A DNA stretch of 64,000 nt from Euglena gracilis (Eukaryota > Euglenida > Euglenophyceae > Euglenales), in NCBI GenBank assembly GCA_039621445.1, contig CP154956.1:85184474-85248473 (forward strand), given 5' to 3'. This document shows positions 22,119 to 30,791 of the stretch, in pieces. Position 1 is the first letter of the stretch; each line of letters opens with the position of its first letter. The notes under the pieces are model-generated. The model was not told the origin of the DNA and searched no databases. It was given only the letters and a program-made list of their open reading frames with translations. The position numbers and the translations under genes are program-made.

Positions 22119-23455
22119 TTCAAGCTTTTTTGCAGCCTTTGATGGAGGGGGTGTCTCACCATTTTTCTTCCATGGAATTTATTTCCTGGATAAGATGATT
22201 TTGGGGGGGTTGGGCTGGAGATGTTGGACATTTTAGGCTTTTTTGCAACCTTTGATGGAGGGGGGTGTCTCCCCATATTTCCTCCATTGAATTTATTTTC
22301 TGGGTAAGATGATTCTGGGGGGGCTGGGCTGGGGGTGTTTGACATTGCACCCCCAGGTCCCCTAGGGCTTGGGCCCTTGTAAAAGGAAATTTTTTCTGGG
22401 GGGATGTGCATGCACTCTCTCCCTCTCTGCTCACCTCTCTGGATGATCTTGTTGTTGGAAGACATACCATAGGGCTTAATGCCCCTGTTAGGCCTATCTG
22501 GTCTTCTCCATGTTGATGTGGTTGGTTGACATACCATAGGGGGGCCTCTGTGGGTCCCCCCCTTGATTGATTGATCGGGAATTGATAAATAAATGTGGGA
22601 GGGGTTTCTGCCCCTCTCTCCAAAAGGGCCACTGTGGGTCCCTTTTCCTCCTGGGGCTGGGTCATTGAAAGGGCCACTGTGGGTCCCTTTATCCCCCATT
22701 GTTGGCAGAGGGCCACTGTGGGTCCCTCGGGGGATTTCTCCAGCAGCATCCTTAGCTTCTTGGTGGCCACTGTGGGTCCACCCTGCTGGTTCTTTAGCTT
22801 CTTGGTGGCCACTGTGGGTCCACCCTGCTGGTCTCCAAGGTTTCCATGTATAAATTTTTTTCCATAATCCATCTTGTGGTCTTCCAGGCCTTGATTTCTT
22901 CTTGGCCTCCAGCCCCATTGGAAATCTGGGGGGGCTGCTGTGGCCCCCCCTTGTCCCCTTGAGAGGGGCTGTTGTGATAGATGAATTGGGGGGGTTGGAC
23001 AGACCTTTTCTGCCCCTTCCCGAGGGGATTTCCTTGTGAAACTGGCCCCCATGGCCCCTGTGGTGTTGACCTCCTTGGCCTTGATTCCATCTCCCCATCT
23101 TCTGGCCAATTTGTGCCCAGGTTGCTGGGCACCTTTGGGGGAGATGCCCCTGATGTGTGGGCTTTGATTGTCCAATTGTGAAGCATTTTGGGCCCCCATG
23201 GCCCAGTCTTTGCCCACCAAGGGCTGGGGCTGGCTTCTGTCTTCTGGGCCTCCTGGCCACAGTGGTCCAAGGACCGTGGCCGTCACTGGGGGGGGGGGGT
23301 TTTGGCTGTGAAATTTCTGGGGTGGGGGGCTGGGTGGGAAGAACGGCCACGGTATGCCACGTGTTGACCGCATCTCCAAGGTCTCCAGCTGCTGCCTCTC
23401 CTCCAGGACGTCCGTGGCCATATAATTCCAATTTCTTCTCCACTGCATTGCTCAT
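20219..23455 (-). CDS. Element B Gag-Pol: RT, RNase H, methyltransferase-like
   Basis: The 1078-residue frame starts at ATG 23455. Residues about 1-480 are a Gly/Pro-rich Gag with repeated THSGP units. The reverse transcriptase follows, with LIPWFLISKPEGG, KIDLKDAYFHIPV and the catalytic IYLDDILLVA. RNase H includes SDSSTHAWGG, VKELSAAI and the late Asp motif CLADPISRW. The C-terminal block has TDLFASPGNKKLPQF and LYANPPWSVI; NPPW fits motif IV of Dam-type N6-adenine methyltransferases described for DIRS polyproteins. Gag and Pol are in one frame here, unlike element A. A partial internal duplication (SSYP-NKF-G) lies at the Gag/Pol border. Confidence 0.85.
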   Translation of the reverse strand: MSNAVEKKLELYGHGRPGGEAAAGDLGDAVNTWHTVAVLPTQPPTPEISQPKPPPPSDGHGPWTTVARRPRRQKPAPALGGQRLGHGGPKCFTIGQSKPTHQGHLPQRCPATWAQIGQKMGRWNQGQGGQHHRGHGGQFHKEIPSGRGRKGLSNPPNSSITTAPLKGTRGGHSSPPRFPMGLEAKKKSRPGRPQDGLWKKIYTWKPWRPAGWTHSGHQEAKEPAGWTHSGHQEAKDAAGEIPRGTHSGPLPTMGDKGTHSGPFNDPAPGGKGTHSGPFGERGRNPSHIYLSIPDQSIKGGTHRGPPMVCQPTTSTWRRPDRPNRGIKPYGMSSNNKIIQRGEQRGRECMHIPPEKISFYKGPSPRGPGGAMSNTPSPAPPESSYPENKFNGGNMGRHPPPSKVAKKPKMSNISSPTPPKSSYPGNKFHGRKMVRHPLHQRLQKSLKWWAKNAPPTTCQLIRDGIQPPWVSPPKLSTHPKIRANLNLPQAEKILLDYEKSGSIKRVRDSTTQHLIPWFLISKPEGGQTKWRLISDCREINQRFQVKPFKLDHIQHIFPVLEKGHWAAKIDLKDAYFHIPVSPGLRPFLRHQVGGQTWEFQAGCFGLNVMPQIFMSVMKTFEKLWRKRGIQVFIYLDDILLVAPTQNILQNHLNTVVRDLIKSGFKINVKKSTLQPTQIVNHLGFQLNFQEGKLRVPPQKIKTVKKELGKMVKKDYMSKRQLAAILGQIRCNLMALPFLRAFTDALASFLVENSTAPWDSKHPISQRIKDQLKEIKILLDTWGGRPFPQNATRELYSDSSTHAWGGLDIRTGKIVQEFWRENSILHINVKELSAAISTVQSLSQPGETVSLSVDNQVIYYYLTKGGGRKDPFNSMLRPFFKWCMEHNINLQVKWVPSKDCLADPISRWEMDRGDYSLDPQLFQWLRQQLKNYISLKTDLFASPGNKKLPQFVARWPHWGATAVDALQCPLDNMGDLYANPPWSVIQKFLPRLKMFPQAKVLMVTPYWDSATWWPQLIKMKVPGTPCLKITPYMGMFTNCRGEKMPPPRWPLLCMICSGKFWRGNKYKIQPLHISWEETPV
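22620..22830 (-). repeat. Gag-internal GGGCCACTGTGGGTCC repeats
   Basis: Six spaced copies of G(T)GGCCACTGTGGGTCC on the plus strand encode the repeated (G/W)THSG(P/H) units of element B Gag. A similar GGCCTCTGTGGGTCCC unit occurs in elements A (40615) and F (35320, 35465). Confidence 0.75.
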
Positions 23456-23738
23456 CGAAGTCGAAATTGAAATTTGACAATTGAATTCTCAATTGATTTT
23501 CGTCTGGTTCGTGTTCTTCTGGATATTGAATTGATATTGACTTCTTTTCTCAGTTCTTCCTCGTTCGTGAACTCTGTTCCTTTCTTCTGGGTGTCGAAGG
23601 GCAAGTTAAGAATCAGCCAACTCCGGCGAAAAAAGGCACTAAGCGGGACCTCCTAACCCAGCGCACCAAAACAATCACAACAAACCGCCGGCGAGCAAGG
23701 CATGGCCTCACAATGGCAAAGTGCGGAGCCCGAGGTGT

Positions 23739-25008
23739 CCGACAAAGAGGCCTTCGAAGCGGCGTGGAACAGCCTACTCTTACAAGAATCGCCTTCTTAC
23801 GAGATGCGTACGCTACCACCGTGATGGCCACGATTGTTTCCGGTCAGAAGAGGACTGGGGCCGGTTGGGGTACAACCCGCTGTGCCCTTGCAGTGCGGAA
23901 GCTCACTAGAGTGGCTATTATTGAAGTCTACACTACAACCGTACTTGGCGGCATACCTTTGCAGCTTGGCCCTCACGAAGAACGTCTCGATACCGGCACT
24001 GGAGCTGAGCGACAAGGCGTCGGACGTGGCCTTTAAGCTGTACGAGAAGTGGACAACGGCGACGACGACGACGACGATGGAGATGGATCGCGACGAGGAG
24101 GCAGCGCGCACGGCAGAGGAAGCCCATGACTTCCCCTGGCAAACGGCCGAGGAGGCACTGCCGGGGGACCTGGAGAGGATATGGACACAGGTACAGTCTG
24201 GGTACTTACGTATGGAGGTTCGAAGTTTACTGGAACAGATACCAACCTGGAAGACCCTGAAGTCCAAGGCGGAAGAAAATAACCACCGTCAAGATGTTAA
24301 GAGTGGGTATGACCGCACTCTGCGTGCAGTACAGCAGAAGCTCTTGAACATCTGACGTATCTTGGAAGCGCTGCACTGCACCTTACAAGGAGCCCCTGAG
24401 GAGGTATTGAGTTTGAGCCAACGGCTATTTGCATATGTGGCTGCCTGTGAGGGGGACATTTTCAAGGAGGGGAAGAGGAGGAGCATCCCTCAAACCATAC
24501 AACCAGGAAATGGCCTGTTCACCCCTGACGACATCAAAGTGGCCAAAGCTCAAGCTGGCATCCACAAAGAGGATATCAGCCCCCCCTTCATGGGTGAGTT
24601 CCCCATGTGGCATTTTCCCACCCCCACAGGTGGAAAAGGGTGGAAATTCAAGCAATGGCCATCAGCTTGGCAAGCGAGACCATGGCGGTCTGCCCCCAAA
24701 GGGAATGGCAAGTCCAAAGGAGGAAAATGGTTTGCCCAACACAAGTATTGCTCCTTCCTTTTCAGATCAGAACCCCTCAAGTTCCAAAAGGACATTGTGT
24801 CCTCCAGATCTGGGCATTGTGCCACAAATTCAACCAGCCCTGAGGGGCAGAATCCAAGACATCTGCAGGCTGTGGGAAGCTGCATGCTTGAGATCTGTGG
24901 AACAGATCACCGAGGTGCTGCTGCTGACAGAGGAACACTTTCTGGGAGTGCCTCTGTTTCAGAGGCTAGGCCCAGTTGCCCCCCCCAGGGTGCTACAACT
25001 CATCACAC
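23739..25008 (+). repeat. Duplicated 5' segment of element C, copy 2
   Basis: It starts exactly where element B ends (CGACAAAGAGGCC) and matches 18935-20204. It continues without a break into the reverse transcriptase, so this is the native context. Confidence 0.85.
23834..24355 (+). CDS. Element C Gag-like protein, copy 2
   Basis: It is the same 173-codon frame as copy 1, with two residue-level differences seen (GLGPVG/VW and EEAH/EEAQ). The in-frame TGA is at 24353-24355, after which the frame continues as the Gag/RT frame. Confidence 0.5.
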   Translation: MFPVRRGLGPVGVQPAVPLQCGSSLEWLLLKSTLQPYLAAYLCSLALTKNVSIPALELSDKASDVAFKLYEKWTTATTTTTMEMDRDEEAARTAEEAHDFPWQTAEEALPGDLERIWTQVQSGYLRMEVRSLLEQIPTWKTLKSKAEENNHRQDVKSGYDRTLRAVQQKLLNI

Positions 25009-25640
25009 AGGGGGTAACCCCCCTTGGGAGTCACCCCCCTCCCTCAGCACATGTTCCATACCAAAATCAGAGGTGGAAATACAAAAGGCGAAAAGTATTT
25101 TACAAGACTATTTCCAGTCAGGAGCAATAAAACCAGTCGCCTGGGAAGGTACCCAACACACCATCCCTTGGTTTGTAATCTCCAAAAAAGAGCCTCAGGG
25201 ACAAAAACATCGTTTAATCAGCGATTGTCGCCAGCATTTTTCCCCACACCCTTTCAAACTGGACAACATCCAGGTCATCTTCAGGCACCTGAAAAAAGGA
25301 CAATGGGGTGCGAAAGTAGACTTAAAGGACGCCTACTTTCATTTAGTGTTGAAGCCAACCCTAAGACCCTACATGAGGATGACTCTGGAAGAAACATGCT
25401 GGGAATTCCAGGCAGCTTGTTTTGGTTTGAATGTTCTGCCAGAAAAATTCATGAGCTTAATGAAATGCCTGGAAAAGTGTTGGAGTGCCAAAGGCCTTGT
25501 ATGCTTTGTGTACCTGGACGACATCCTCCTGATAAGAGACAGCCAGAAGCAAGTCAGCAACCACGTGGCCATCATGCTGGCAGATTTACAGCAGGGGGGT
25601 TTCAAAATCAACAGCAAAAAAAACAATCCTTCAACCCACC
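24362..25640 (+). pseudogene. Element C Gag C-terminus and reverse transcriptase, frameshifted
   Basis: The frame holds the rest of Gag (Lys/Gly/Trp-rich, near 24640-24730). The RT follows with IPWFVISKKEPQGQKHRLIS, AKVDLKDAYFHLVL, AACFGLNVLPEKF and the catalytic CFVYLDDILLI. At 25614-25621 a run of eight A follows GGTTTCAAAATCAACAGC, where the A/B-type elements imply seven (…VKKST…). The frame is lost just past the RT palm and resumes in another frame at 25656. Confidence 0.75.
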
Positions 25641-25655
25641 CAAAATCTCCCACAT

Positions 25656-26465
25656 TTGGGATTCCACCCCAACCTTGCACAGGGAAAGTTACAGTTGGGG
25701 ACAGAAAAGCTGAAACTGGTCTGGAGGGAACTGGGGAAATTAGTCACACACCGGTCCCTCAGTTGCAGAAAAATGGCCTCAATTTTGGGATGCATAAGAA
25801 GCTTCTTGGTGGGGCTGCCCTTCCTCGGGGCATTCACAGACACTTTGGGAGGTTTTGTCAACCTACAAGAAAAATTTGGCTGGGATCGTCAAGTTCCAAT
25901 CTCAGAGGAGGTGAAATCTCAACTGAAAGATGCCAGAGAAATTCTGCAAACATGGGGGGGGAGACCCTTCCCAAGCCCAGCCACCAGACACCTGGAGTCA
26001 GACAGTTCAACTTTTGGTTGGGGAGGCCTAGACCTACAAGCTGGCACCCTATTGCAGGAATTTTGGCGAAAAGATTCTCATTTACATATAAATGTAAAAG
26101 AATTGATCGCAGCCATCTCCACTGTAAGGTCTTCGGCCAGGAAAAAGGACACAGTGTCCCTCACAGTGGACAACACAGTTTCCTACTACTATCTCCTCAA
26201 GGGGGGGGGTAGACTACCCCAGATGAACAAAATCATCAGACCCTTTCTGAAGTGGTGTGTGGAAATGGACATCACCCTCCAAGTTCACTGGGCCCCCACC
26301 CAAAGCATGAAAAGCGATGCCATCAGCAGATGGCACTTCGACCCAGGGGATTACAGTTTAAACCCTTTCATTTTCAAAAAAGTCAGGCACTTTTTCCAGC
26401 AGTTCATAAACCCCACTGTGGACATGTTTGAATCACCAGGAATCACAAACTTCCTCAATTTGTGA
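25656..26465 (+). pseudogene. Element C RNase H and start of methyltransferase-like domain
   Basis: RNase H motifs are visible: ESDSSTFGWGGLDL, VKELIAAIST and DAISRW. The frame then enters NPTVDMFESPGITNFL and stops at 26465. Relative to elements A and B, one base is missing near 26440 (CCAGGAATCAC), which moves the conserved PQFV-RWPH block into the next frame. Confidence 0.75.
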
Positions 26466-27141
26466 GTCGATGGCCCCATTTTCAGGCAGTGGCCACAGAC
26501 AGTTTGAACTGCCCTCTGGACATGTTCTCAGAGGTTTATGCAAACCCCCCCTGGTCTGTCCTGAGCCAGTGGCTCCTGAGGTTGAAAGAACACAGACATC
26601 TAAGATGCCTTCTGATTTGCCCTCTTTGGGTTTCAGCTGTGTGGTGGCCCTTGTTAATAAAACTTCACATTCCACACACACCAGCCCTGAGAATTCTGTC
26701 TTGCCACCACATGTTCGAGAATTGTCACGGGCAGCCCATGAAAAAGCCAAGGTGGCACCTAGCCTGCATTTTATTGTCAGGCAGTTGTTACAGAAGCAAC
26801 AGATCCCCCCCTCAGTGGTTGACAATTTCTTACGTCAAAATCTTTCCTTGGCGAGGTATGATTCTGCCTTCAGGCTCCTGTGGGGAGTTTTGACCATATC
26901 CCAGCTGGACCTCAACACCATGAGCCCAGAATTAGTCGCTTCTGGCATCATAAAAATTTTCACCTTCAGTGTGGCCCAGGCCAGGAATGCTTATAGTGCT
27001 GTGGTCCAGCTTCCTAGTTTTCACATGTTAAGGTTTTTACCCCTGTTGGCCCCCTACAAAAGACAATGGAACACATCCACCCCCAGGTATTCTTCCTTTT
27101 GGAATCCTGAATCATTACTTCAGAAGTTGGCAGCAGCACCT
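26428..27141 (+). pseudogene. Element C tyrosine recombinase, N-terminal half
   Basis: The frame overlaps the methyltransferase-like frame, as in the A-type elements. It contains PPSVVDNFLRQNLSLARYDS and VAQARNAYSAVVQ, matching the A-type recombinase N-terminus. It is cut at PP by the LTR insertion, and its other half resumes at 29762. Confidence 0.75.
26460..26893 (+). pseudogene. Element C methyltransferase-like domain
   Basis: It carries SRWPHFQAVATDSLNCPLD and VYANPPWSVLSQW, the NPPW signature matching LYANPPWSVI in elements A and B. It ends with a stop at 26893. Its start overlaps the RNase H frame only because of the upstream one-base deletion. Confidence 0.7.
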
Positions 27142-27145
27142 CCCC

Positions 27146-27384
27146 TGTGACAGTCACGCAGAGAGGAAGATCCTAATTCACATCCTGGCAATGCATTGTT
27201 CTGTATTTTAGGGAGCAATGCCGTACACTGATTGCAAGGGTATTCTGTGCACTGCTTTGTGCTATTAAAATTATTTTGGCAAGCTGGCGCCCAAGGGGAA
27301 AAAGCAAAAAGTTCAAGATTCAGAATGTCTGATTGGCACATGCCAGAACAGGGAATTGCGGCGGAGGGGACACTCAGTCCGACA
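27146..27384 (+). repeat. LTR 1 (TG...CA, 239 bp)
   Basis: The left long terminal repeat directly follows the CCCC target copy. Confidence 0.75.
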
Positions 27385-27948
27385 CAATCAGTGTATTCAG
27401 CCCTGTACAATCAGTGGTTCGCTCCCAGAGGAACCTCCGCCAGAGAAGTCAAAGTGGGAAGCCGCCAGCAAGATCTCTGTCTGTGTCCATGTATGGTTCA
27501 GCCATTTGTGGAGTTGCCATGGTCTGAAGCTGGCATGTATCAAGGGTGCAAGTTGGCTTCGAGGAATGAATGGTCTTACCGCTTGGAATGCCCATGTGTG
27601 CTGTGCACATCAAGGAGATGTCAGAATGGATTCAAGAGAGTTCAGGGAAGACTGTTCAGTGACGAGCCTCTGCCGCGACAGTACCCCGGCTGTAAATGCC
27701 ATGGCATGCAATCTGTGATGACAAGTTCTGACATGGGGGTGCAGACTGACGAAGACATTGCCAGAGATGACATGGTGCAGGCTGTGGAATGCAATGTTCA
27801 GCAATGTGATTTGGAAGATGAGATGAAGACAGAAGTTCGTCTGAAGCCAACTCAATCACGTCTAAGAAGGCAGAGGAGACTGAGGCTTAAGTCTGAGATG
27901 TCCAAGTTGTCGATGGAGCCGCTGCAACCATTCCCCCCTCGACAATGA
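27325..27948 (+). CDS. Cys-rich protein of unknown family, internal unit 1
   Basis: From ATG 27325 (inside LTR 1) it encodes about 207 residues; the frame is open from 27232. Cysteines cluster as CLCPC, CKLAS, CPCVLCTSRRC, CKCH and VECNVQQCD. An acidic stretch (DLEDEMK) is followed by a basic C-terminus (RLRRQRRLRLKSEMSKL). The cysteine spacing suggests metal binding, but it matches no family I recognise. The same protein is encoded in unit 2 with few changes. Its start in the LTR means one LTR could drive and begin it. Confidence 0.5.
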   Translation: MSDWHMPEQGIAAEGTLSPTQSVYSALYNQWFAPRGTSAREVKVGSRQQDLCLCPCMVQPFVELPWSEAGMYQGCKLASRNEWSYRLECPCVLCTSRRCQNGFKRVQGRLFSDEPLPRQYPGCKCHGMQSVMTSSDMGVQTDEDIARDDMVQAVECNVQQCDLEDEMKTEVRLKPTQSRLRRQRRLRLKSEMSKLSMEPLQPFPPRQ

Positions 27949-28333
27949 CAAGATGGTGTTCTGAACCTTTCCTCAGTGTTGTGGCTTTGCTTTTTTCCCC
28001 AGCCTTGAAAAGTTTACCCGTTTTTGCATGCGGCATTCGTTCCCCGGCAGATTCTGTGGCACTTGAAAGGTGATTTTTCCTACACGAATTGCCCCCCATG
28101 ACATCTGTGGCACATAAAAATGTGTTTGCCCGATGTTCGGTTGTGTCATTGTGTGGGGAAGATCTGTTTGCCCGTTTGCATCGTGGTGGCCCTCTTGTGT
28201 GTGGCTGCCCGGGCAATCTGTGGCACAGGGGGAGGGAGCATCAGCCCACCAGGGGGGGGGGGTGACACACATCTTCAGCGACTGTGGACTACGTCGTGAA
28301 ATCAACTCCTGTAGTTGTTTTTGAGGAGGGGAG

Positions 28334-28572
28334 TGTGACAGTCGCGCAGAGAGGAACATCCTAATTCACATCCTGGCAATGCATTGTTCTGTATTTTAGG
28401 GTGCAATGCCGTACACTGATTGCAAGGGTATTCTGTGCACTGCTTTGTGCTATTAAAATTATTTTGGCAAGCTGGCGCCCAAGGGGAAAAAGCAAAAAGT
28501 TCAAGATTCAGAATGTCTGATTGGCACATGCCAGAACAGGGAATTGCGGCGGAGGGGACACTCAGTCCGACA
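28334..28572 (+). repeat. LTR 2 (239 bp)
   Basis: The middle repeat shared by both internal units, preceded by the purine tract. Confidence 0.75.
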
Positions 28573-29136
28573 CAATCAGTGTATTCAGCCCTGTACAATC
28601 AGTGGTTCGCTCCCAGAGGAACCTCCGCCAGAGAAGTCAAAGTGGAAAGCCGCCAGCAAGATCTCTGTCTGTGTCCATGTATGGTTCAGCCATTTGTGGA
28701 GTTGCCATGGTCTGAAGCTGGCATGTATCAAGGGTGCAAGTTGGCCTCGAGGAATGAATGGTCTTACCGCTTGGAATGCCCATGTGTGCTGCGCACATCA
28801 AGGAGATGTCAGAATGGATTCAAGAGAGTTCAGGGAAGACTGTTCAGTGACGAGCCTCTGCCGCGACAGTACCCCGGCTGTAAATGCCATGGCATGCAAC
28901 CTGTGATGACAAGTTCTGACATGGGGGTGCAGACTGACGAAGACATTGCCAGAGATGACATGGTGCAGGCTGTGGAATGCAATGTTCAGCAATGTGATTT
29001 GGAAGATGAGATGAAGACAAAAGTTCGTCTGAAGCCAACTCAATCAAGTCTAAGAAGGCAGAGGAGACTGAGGCTTAAGTCTGAGATGTCCAAGTTGTCG
29101 ATGGAGCCGCTGCAACCATTCCCCTCTCGACAATGA
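28513..29136 (+). CDS. Cys-rich protein of unknown family, internal unit 2
   Basis: This is a second copy of the 27325-27948 protein. Differences include Cys to Arg in CPCVL(C/R)TS and Ser for Arg near the basic tail. Two copies with few changes suggest recent duplication. Selection cannot be judged from so few differences. Confidence 0.5.
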   Translation: MSDWHMPEQGIAAEGTLSPTQSVYSALYNQWFAPRGTSAREVKVESRQQDLCLCPCMVQPFVELPWSEAGMYQGCKLASRNEWSYRLECPCVLRTSRRCQNGFKRVQGRLFSDEPLPRQYPGCKCHGMQPVMTSSDMGVQTDEDIARDDMVQAVECNVQQCDLEDEMKTKVRLKPTQSSLRRQRRLRLKSEMSKLSMEPLQPFPSRQ

Positions 29137-29522
29137 CAAGATGGTGTTCCGAACCTTTCCTCAGTGTTGTGGCTTTGCTTTTTTCCCCAGCCTTGAAAAG
29201 TTTGCCCGTTTTTGCATGCGGCATTCGTTGTCCGGCAGATTCTATGGCACTTGAAAGGTGATTTTTCCTGCACGAATTGCCCCCCATGACATCTGTGGCA
29301 CATAAAAATGTGTTTGCCCGATGTTCGGTTGTGTCATTGTGTGGGGAAGATCTGTTTGCCCGTTTGCATCGTGGTGGCCCTCTTGTGTGTGGCTGCCCGG
29401 GCAATCTGTGGCACAGGGGGAGGGAGCATCAGCCCACCAGGGGGGGGGGGGTGACACACATCTTCAGCGACTGTGGACTACGTCGTGAAATCAACCCCTG
29501 GAGTTGTTTTTGAGGAGGGGAG

Positions 29523-29761
29523 CGTGACAGTCGCGCAGAGAGGAAGATCATAATTCACATCCTGGCAATGCATTGTTCTGTATTTTAGGGTGCAATGCCG
29601 TACACTGATTGCAAGGGTATTCTGTGCACTGCTTTGTGCTATTAAAATTATTTTGGCAAGCTGGCGCCCAAGGGGAAAAAGCAAAAAGTTCAAGATTCAG
29701 AATTTCTGATTGGCACATGCCAGAACAGGGAATTGCGGCGGAGGGTACACTCAGTCCGACA
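29523..29761 (+). repeat. LTR 3 (239 bp)
   Basis: The right repeat begins CGTGACAG, so the expected T is mutated. The ATG used for the Cys-rich frame is lost here (AATTTCTG for AATGTCTG). CCCC follows directly. Confidence 0.75.
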
Positions 29762-30407
29762 CCCCCAGAGTGCCTCAGTGATCTGAGGGACCAAGTCATT
29801 TTAAGTTTCAGACTCATCTGTTTGCATCGTTCAGTGGACTTGAGCAGAACCTTCAGTACAGTGACCCAGGTTGACGGCAAGGTTTTTGTCCTTGTCCAAA
29901 GAAAGGGTTGGAGACAGACTCAGTGGGAGGAAATCCCTCAAATTCCTTCATGTCCCAATATTTGCCCCTGGTTCAACGTGAAAAAAATATGTCAGTTTGA
30001 CATCTCACTGTGCCCCCCCAGGGGGACCTTTATTGTTAACTCTAAAACCCTCCTTTACCCCCCTGTCTGCAATAACCATTGGCAGTTTGACAAAACGATT
30101 GTTGGATAAGCATGGGGTACCCCCCCAGTGGGCCCCCCACTCCACCAGGGGGGCAGGAGTGTACATGTATAAACTGGCAGGTTTGTCATCTGAGGAGGTG
30201 TGCCAAATTGGAAAATTGAAAAATGTGCAGGCCTTTTCTTCCCATTATTTGCGGTTGGAAGCGGGGGAAAAGGCGGGGGTTGCGGTCCAAAAAATGTTGC
30301 ACAAAGCCTCACTGGGGTCATGTGCGGAGCCGGAGCTGTCTCGGACTCCGGTGAAGAATAATCCAGGAGGAAGGGACAGCGAAGGCGGAGCACAAGACAA
30401 CAGTGAG
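29762..30407 (+). pseudogene. Element C tyrosine recombinase, catalytic half
   Basis: It resumes with ECLSDLRDQVILSF and the box I arginine in LHRSVDLS. After a frameshift near 30020-30060 it shows APHSTRGAGVYMYK (HxxR box), EEVCQIGK and FSSHYLRL, which carries the likely nucleophile Tyr. These align with YRSSDLA, HSTRGAG and FTAHYQRL in element A. The C-terminus is encoded by the internal complementary region. Confidence 0.75.
30309..30407 (+). repeat. Internal complementary region of element C
   Basis: 30309-30340 is the complement of the left terminus (about 18742-18770; GGCTCCGC and CCCCAGTGAG shared). 30341-30407 is the complement of the right terminus (30626-30693). The two halves abut, as DIRS circle-junction templates do. 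Confidence 0.8.
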
Positions 30408-30693
30408 CCCGCCCCCCCCCGACCCGAAAAAGAACGAAAAAGTCCGTAAGGGGGGCACCCCCCAAGAAATTTCAATTCACCCACAGACAGGCCAGCAACC
30501 CGCCGCCACCAGCCACCGAGAAGTCCGAAACCGTCTCCGAGTCCGCCTACTCCGACATCTCATCGCAGTAAGAAACACCACAACCACCAACAAAAACACA
30601 AACAACAGCCGGAAATAAGAGCAGGACCTCACTGTTGTCTTGTGCTCCGCCTTCGCTGTCCCTTCCTCCTGCATCATTCTTCACCGGAGTCCG

Positions 30694-30775
30694 ATTCTTA
30701 ACTTGCCCTTCGACACCCAGGAGGAAGTAAAAAGAGTTCGTGAACGAATGTTGGCGAAGAACACACTGAATACTT
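30694..30775 (+). mobile_element. A-type DIRS fragment D (host of element C)
   Basis: ATTCTTAACTTGCCCTTCGA and the following AGAGTTCGTGAACGA match the 5' region of element B read in reverse (23550-23610). It continues the terminal repeat interrupted at 18740. The rest of D is missing; E-type sequence follows. Confidence 0.65.
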
Positions 30776-30791
30776 GAGGTAGGGATCCCCC

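Larger units (their letters stand above)
20205..23738 (-). mobile_element. DIRS-like retrotransposon B (A-type), 3'-truncated
   Basis: Its 5' end, read on the minus strand, is the A-type terminus ending at 23738 (GTGCGGAGCCCGAGGTGTC on the plus strand) with the inverted repeat at about 23610-23705. Gag and polymerase frames follow. At 20205, early in the recombinase frame, it stops and joins copy 1 of element C. The recombinase catalytic half, the internal complementary region and the 3' terminus are absent, so it cannot move by itself. Confidence 0.8.
27146..29761 (+). mobile_element. Non-autonomous LTR element with three LTRs, split recombinase host
   Basis: Three near-identical 239-bp repeats (27146-27384, 28334-28572, 29523-29761) start TGTGACAGTC (CGTGACAGTC in the third) and end GTCCGACA. 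They enclose two near-identical internal units of 949-950 bp. A purine tract (TTTTTGAGGAGGGGAG) stands just before LTR 2 and LTR 3, as expected for plus-strand priming. The insertion is flanked by CCCC on both sides. Excising the element with one CCCC rejoins the host recombinase frame. No reverse transcriptase or integrase is present, so it depends on another element. The tandem form could come from LTR-LTR recombination. Confidence 0.75.
18741..30693 (+). mobile_element. DIRS-like retrotransposon C, nested and broken
   Basis: The inverted termini pair (about 18763-18855 with 30543-30632; shared AGTGAGGTCCTGCTCTT). The internal complementary region at 30309-30407 joins complements of both ends. 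That arrangement is specific to DIRS-type elements. Gene order is Gag, reverse transcriptase, RNase H, methyltransferase-like, tyrosine recombinase. The flanks are A-type terminal-repeat sequence on both sides (CGCCGGAGTT left; ATTCTTAACTTGCCC right), so C inserted into an A-type element. C itself contains a 1.27-kb duplication, element B and a three-LTR insertion. At least three frameshifts make it inactive. Confidence 0.8.

Noticed and set aside
22593-22867. Plus-strand frames over the Gag repeats (GPLWVP units)
   Set aside because: They are antisense shadows of the GGGCCACTGTGGGTCC repeat inside element B Gag.
27385-27440. Pol III B-box-like GGTTCGCTCCC after LTR 1
   Set aside because: One key base differs and no matching A box at the right distance was found.
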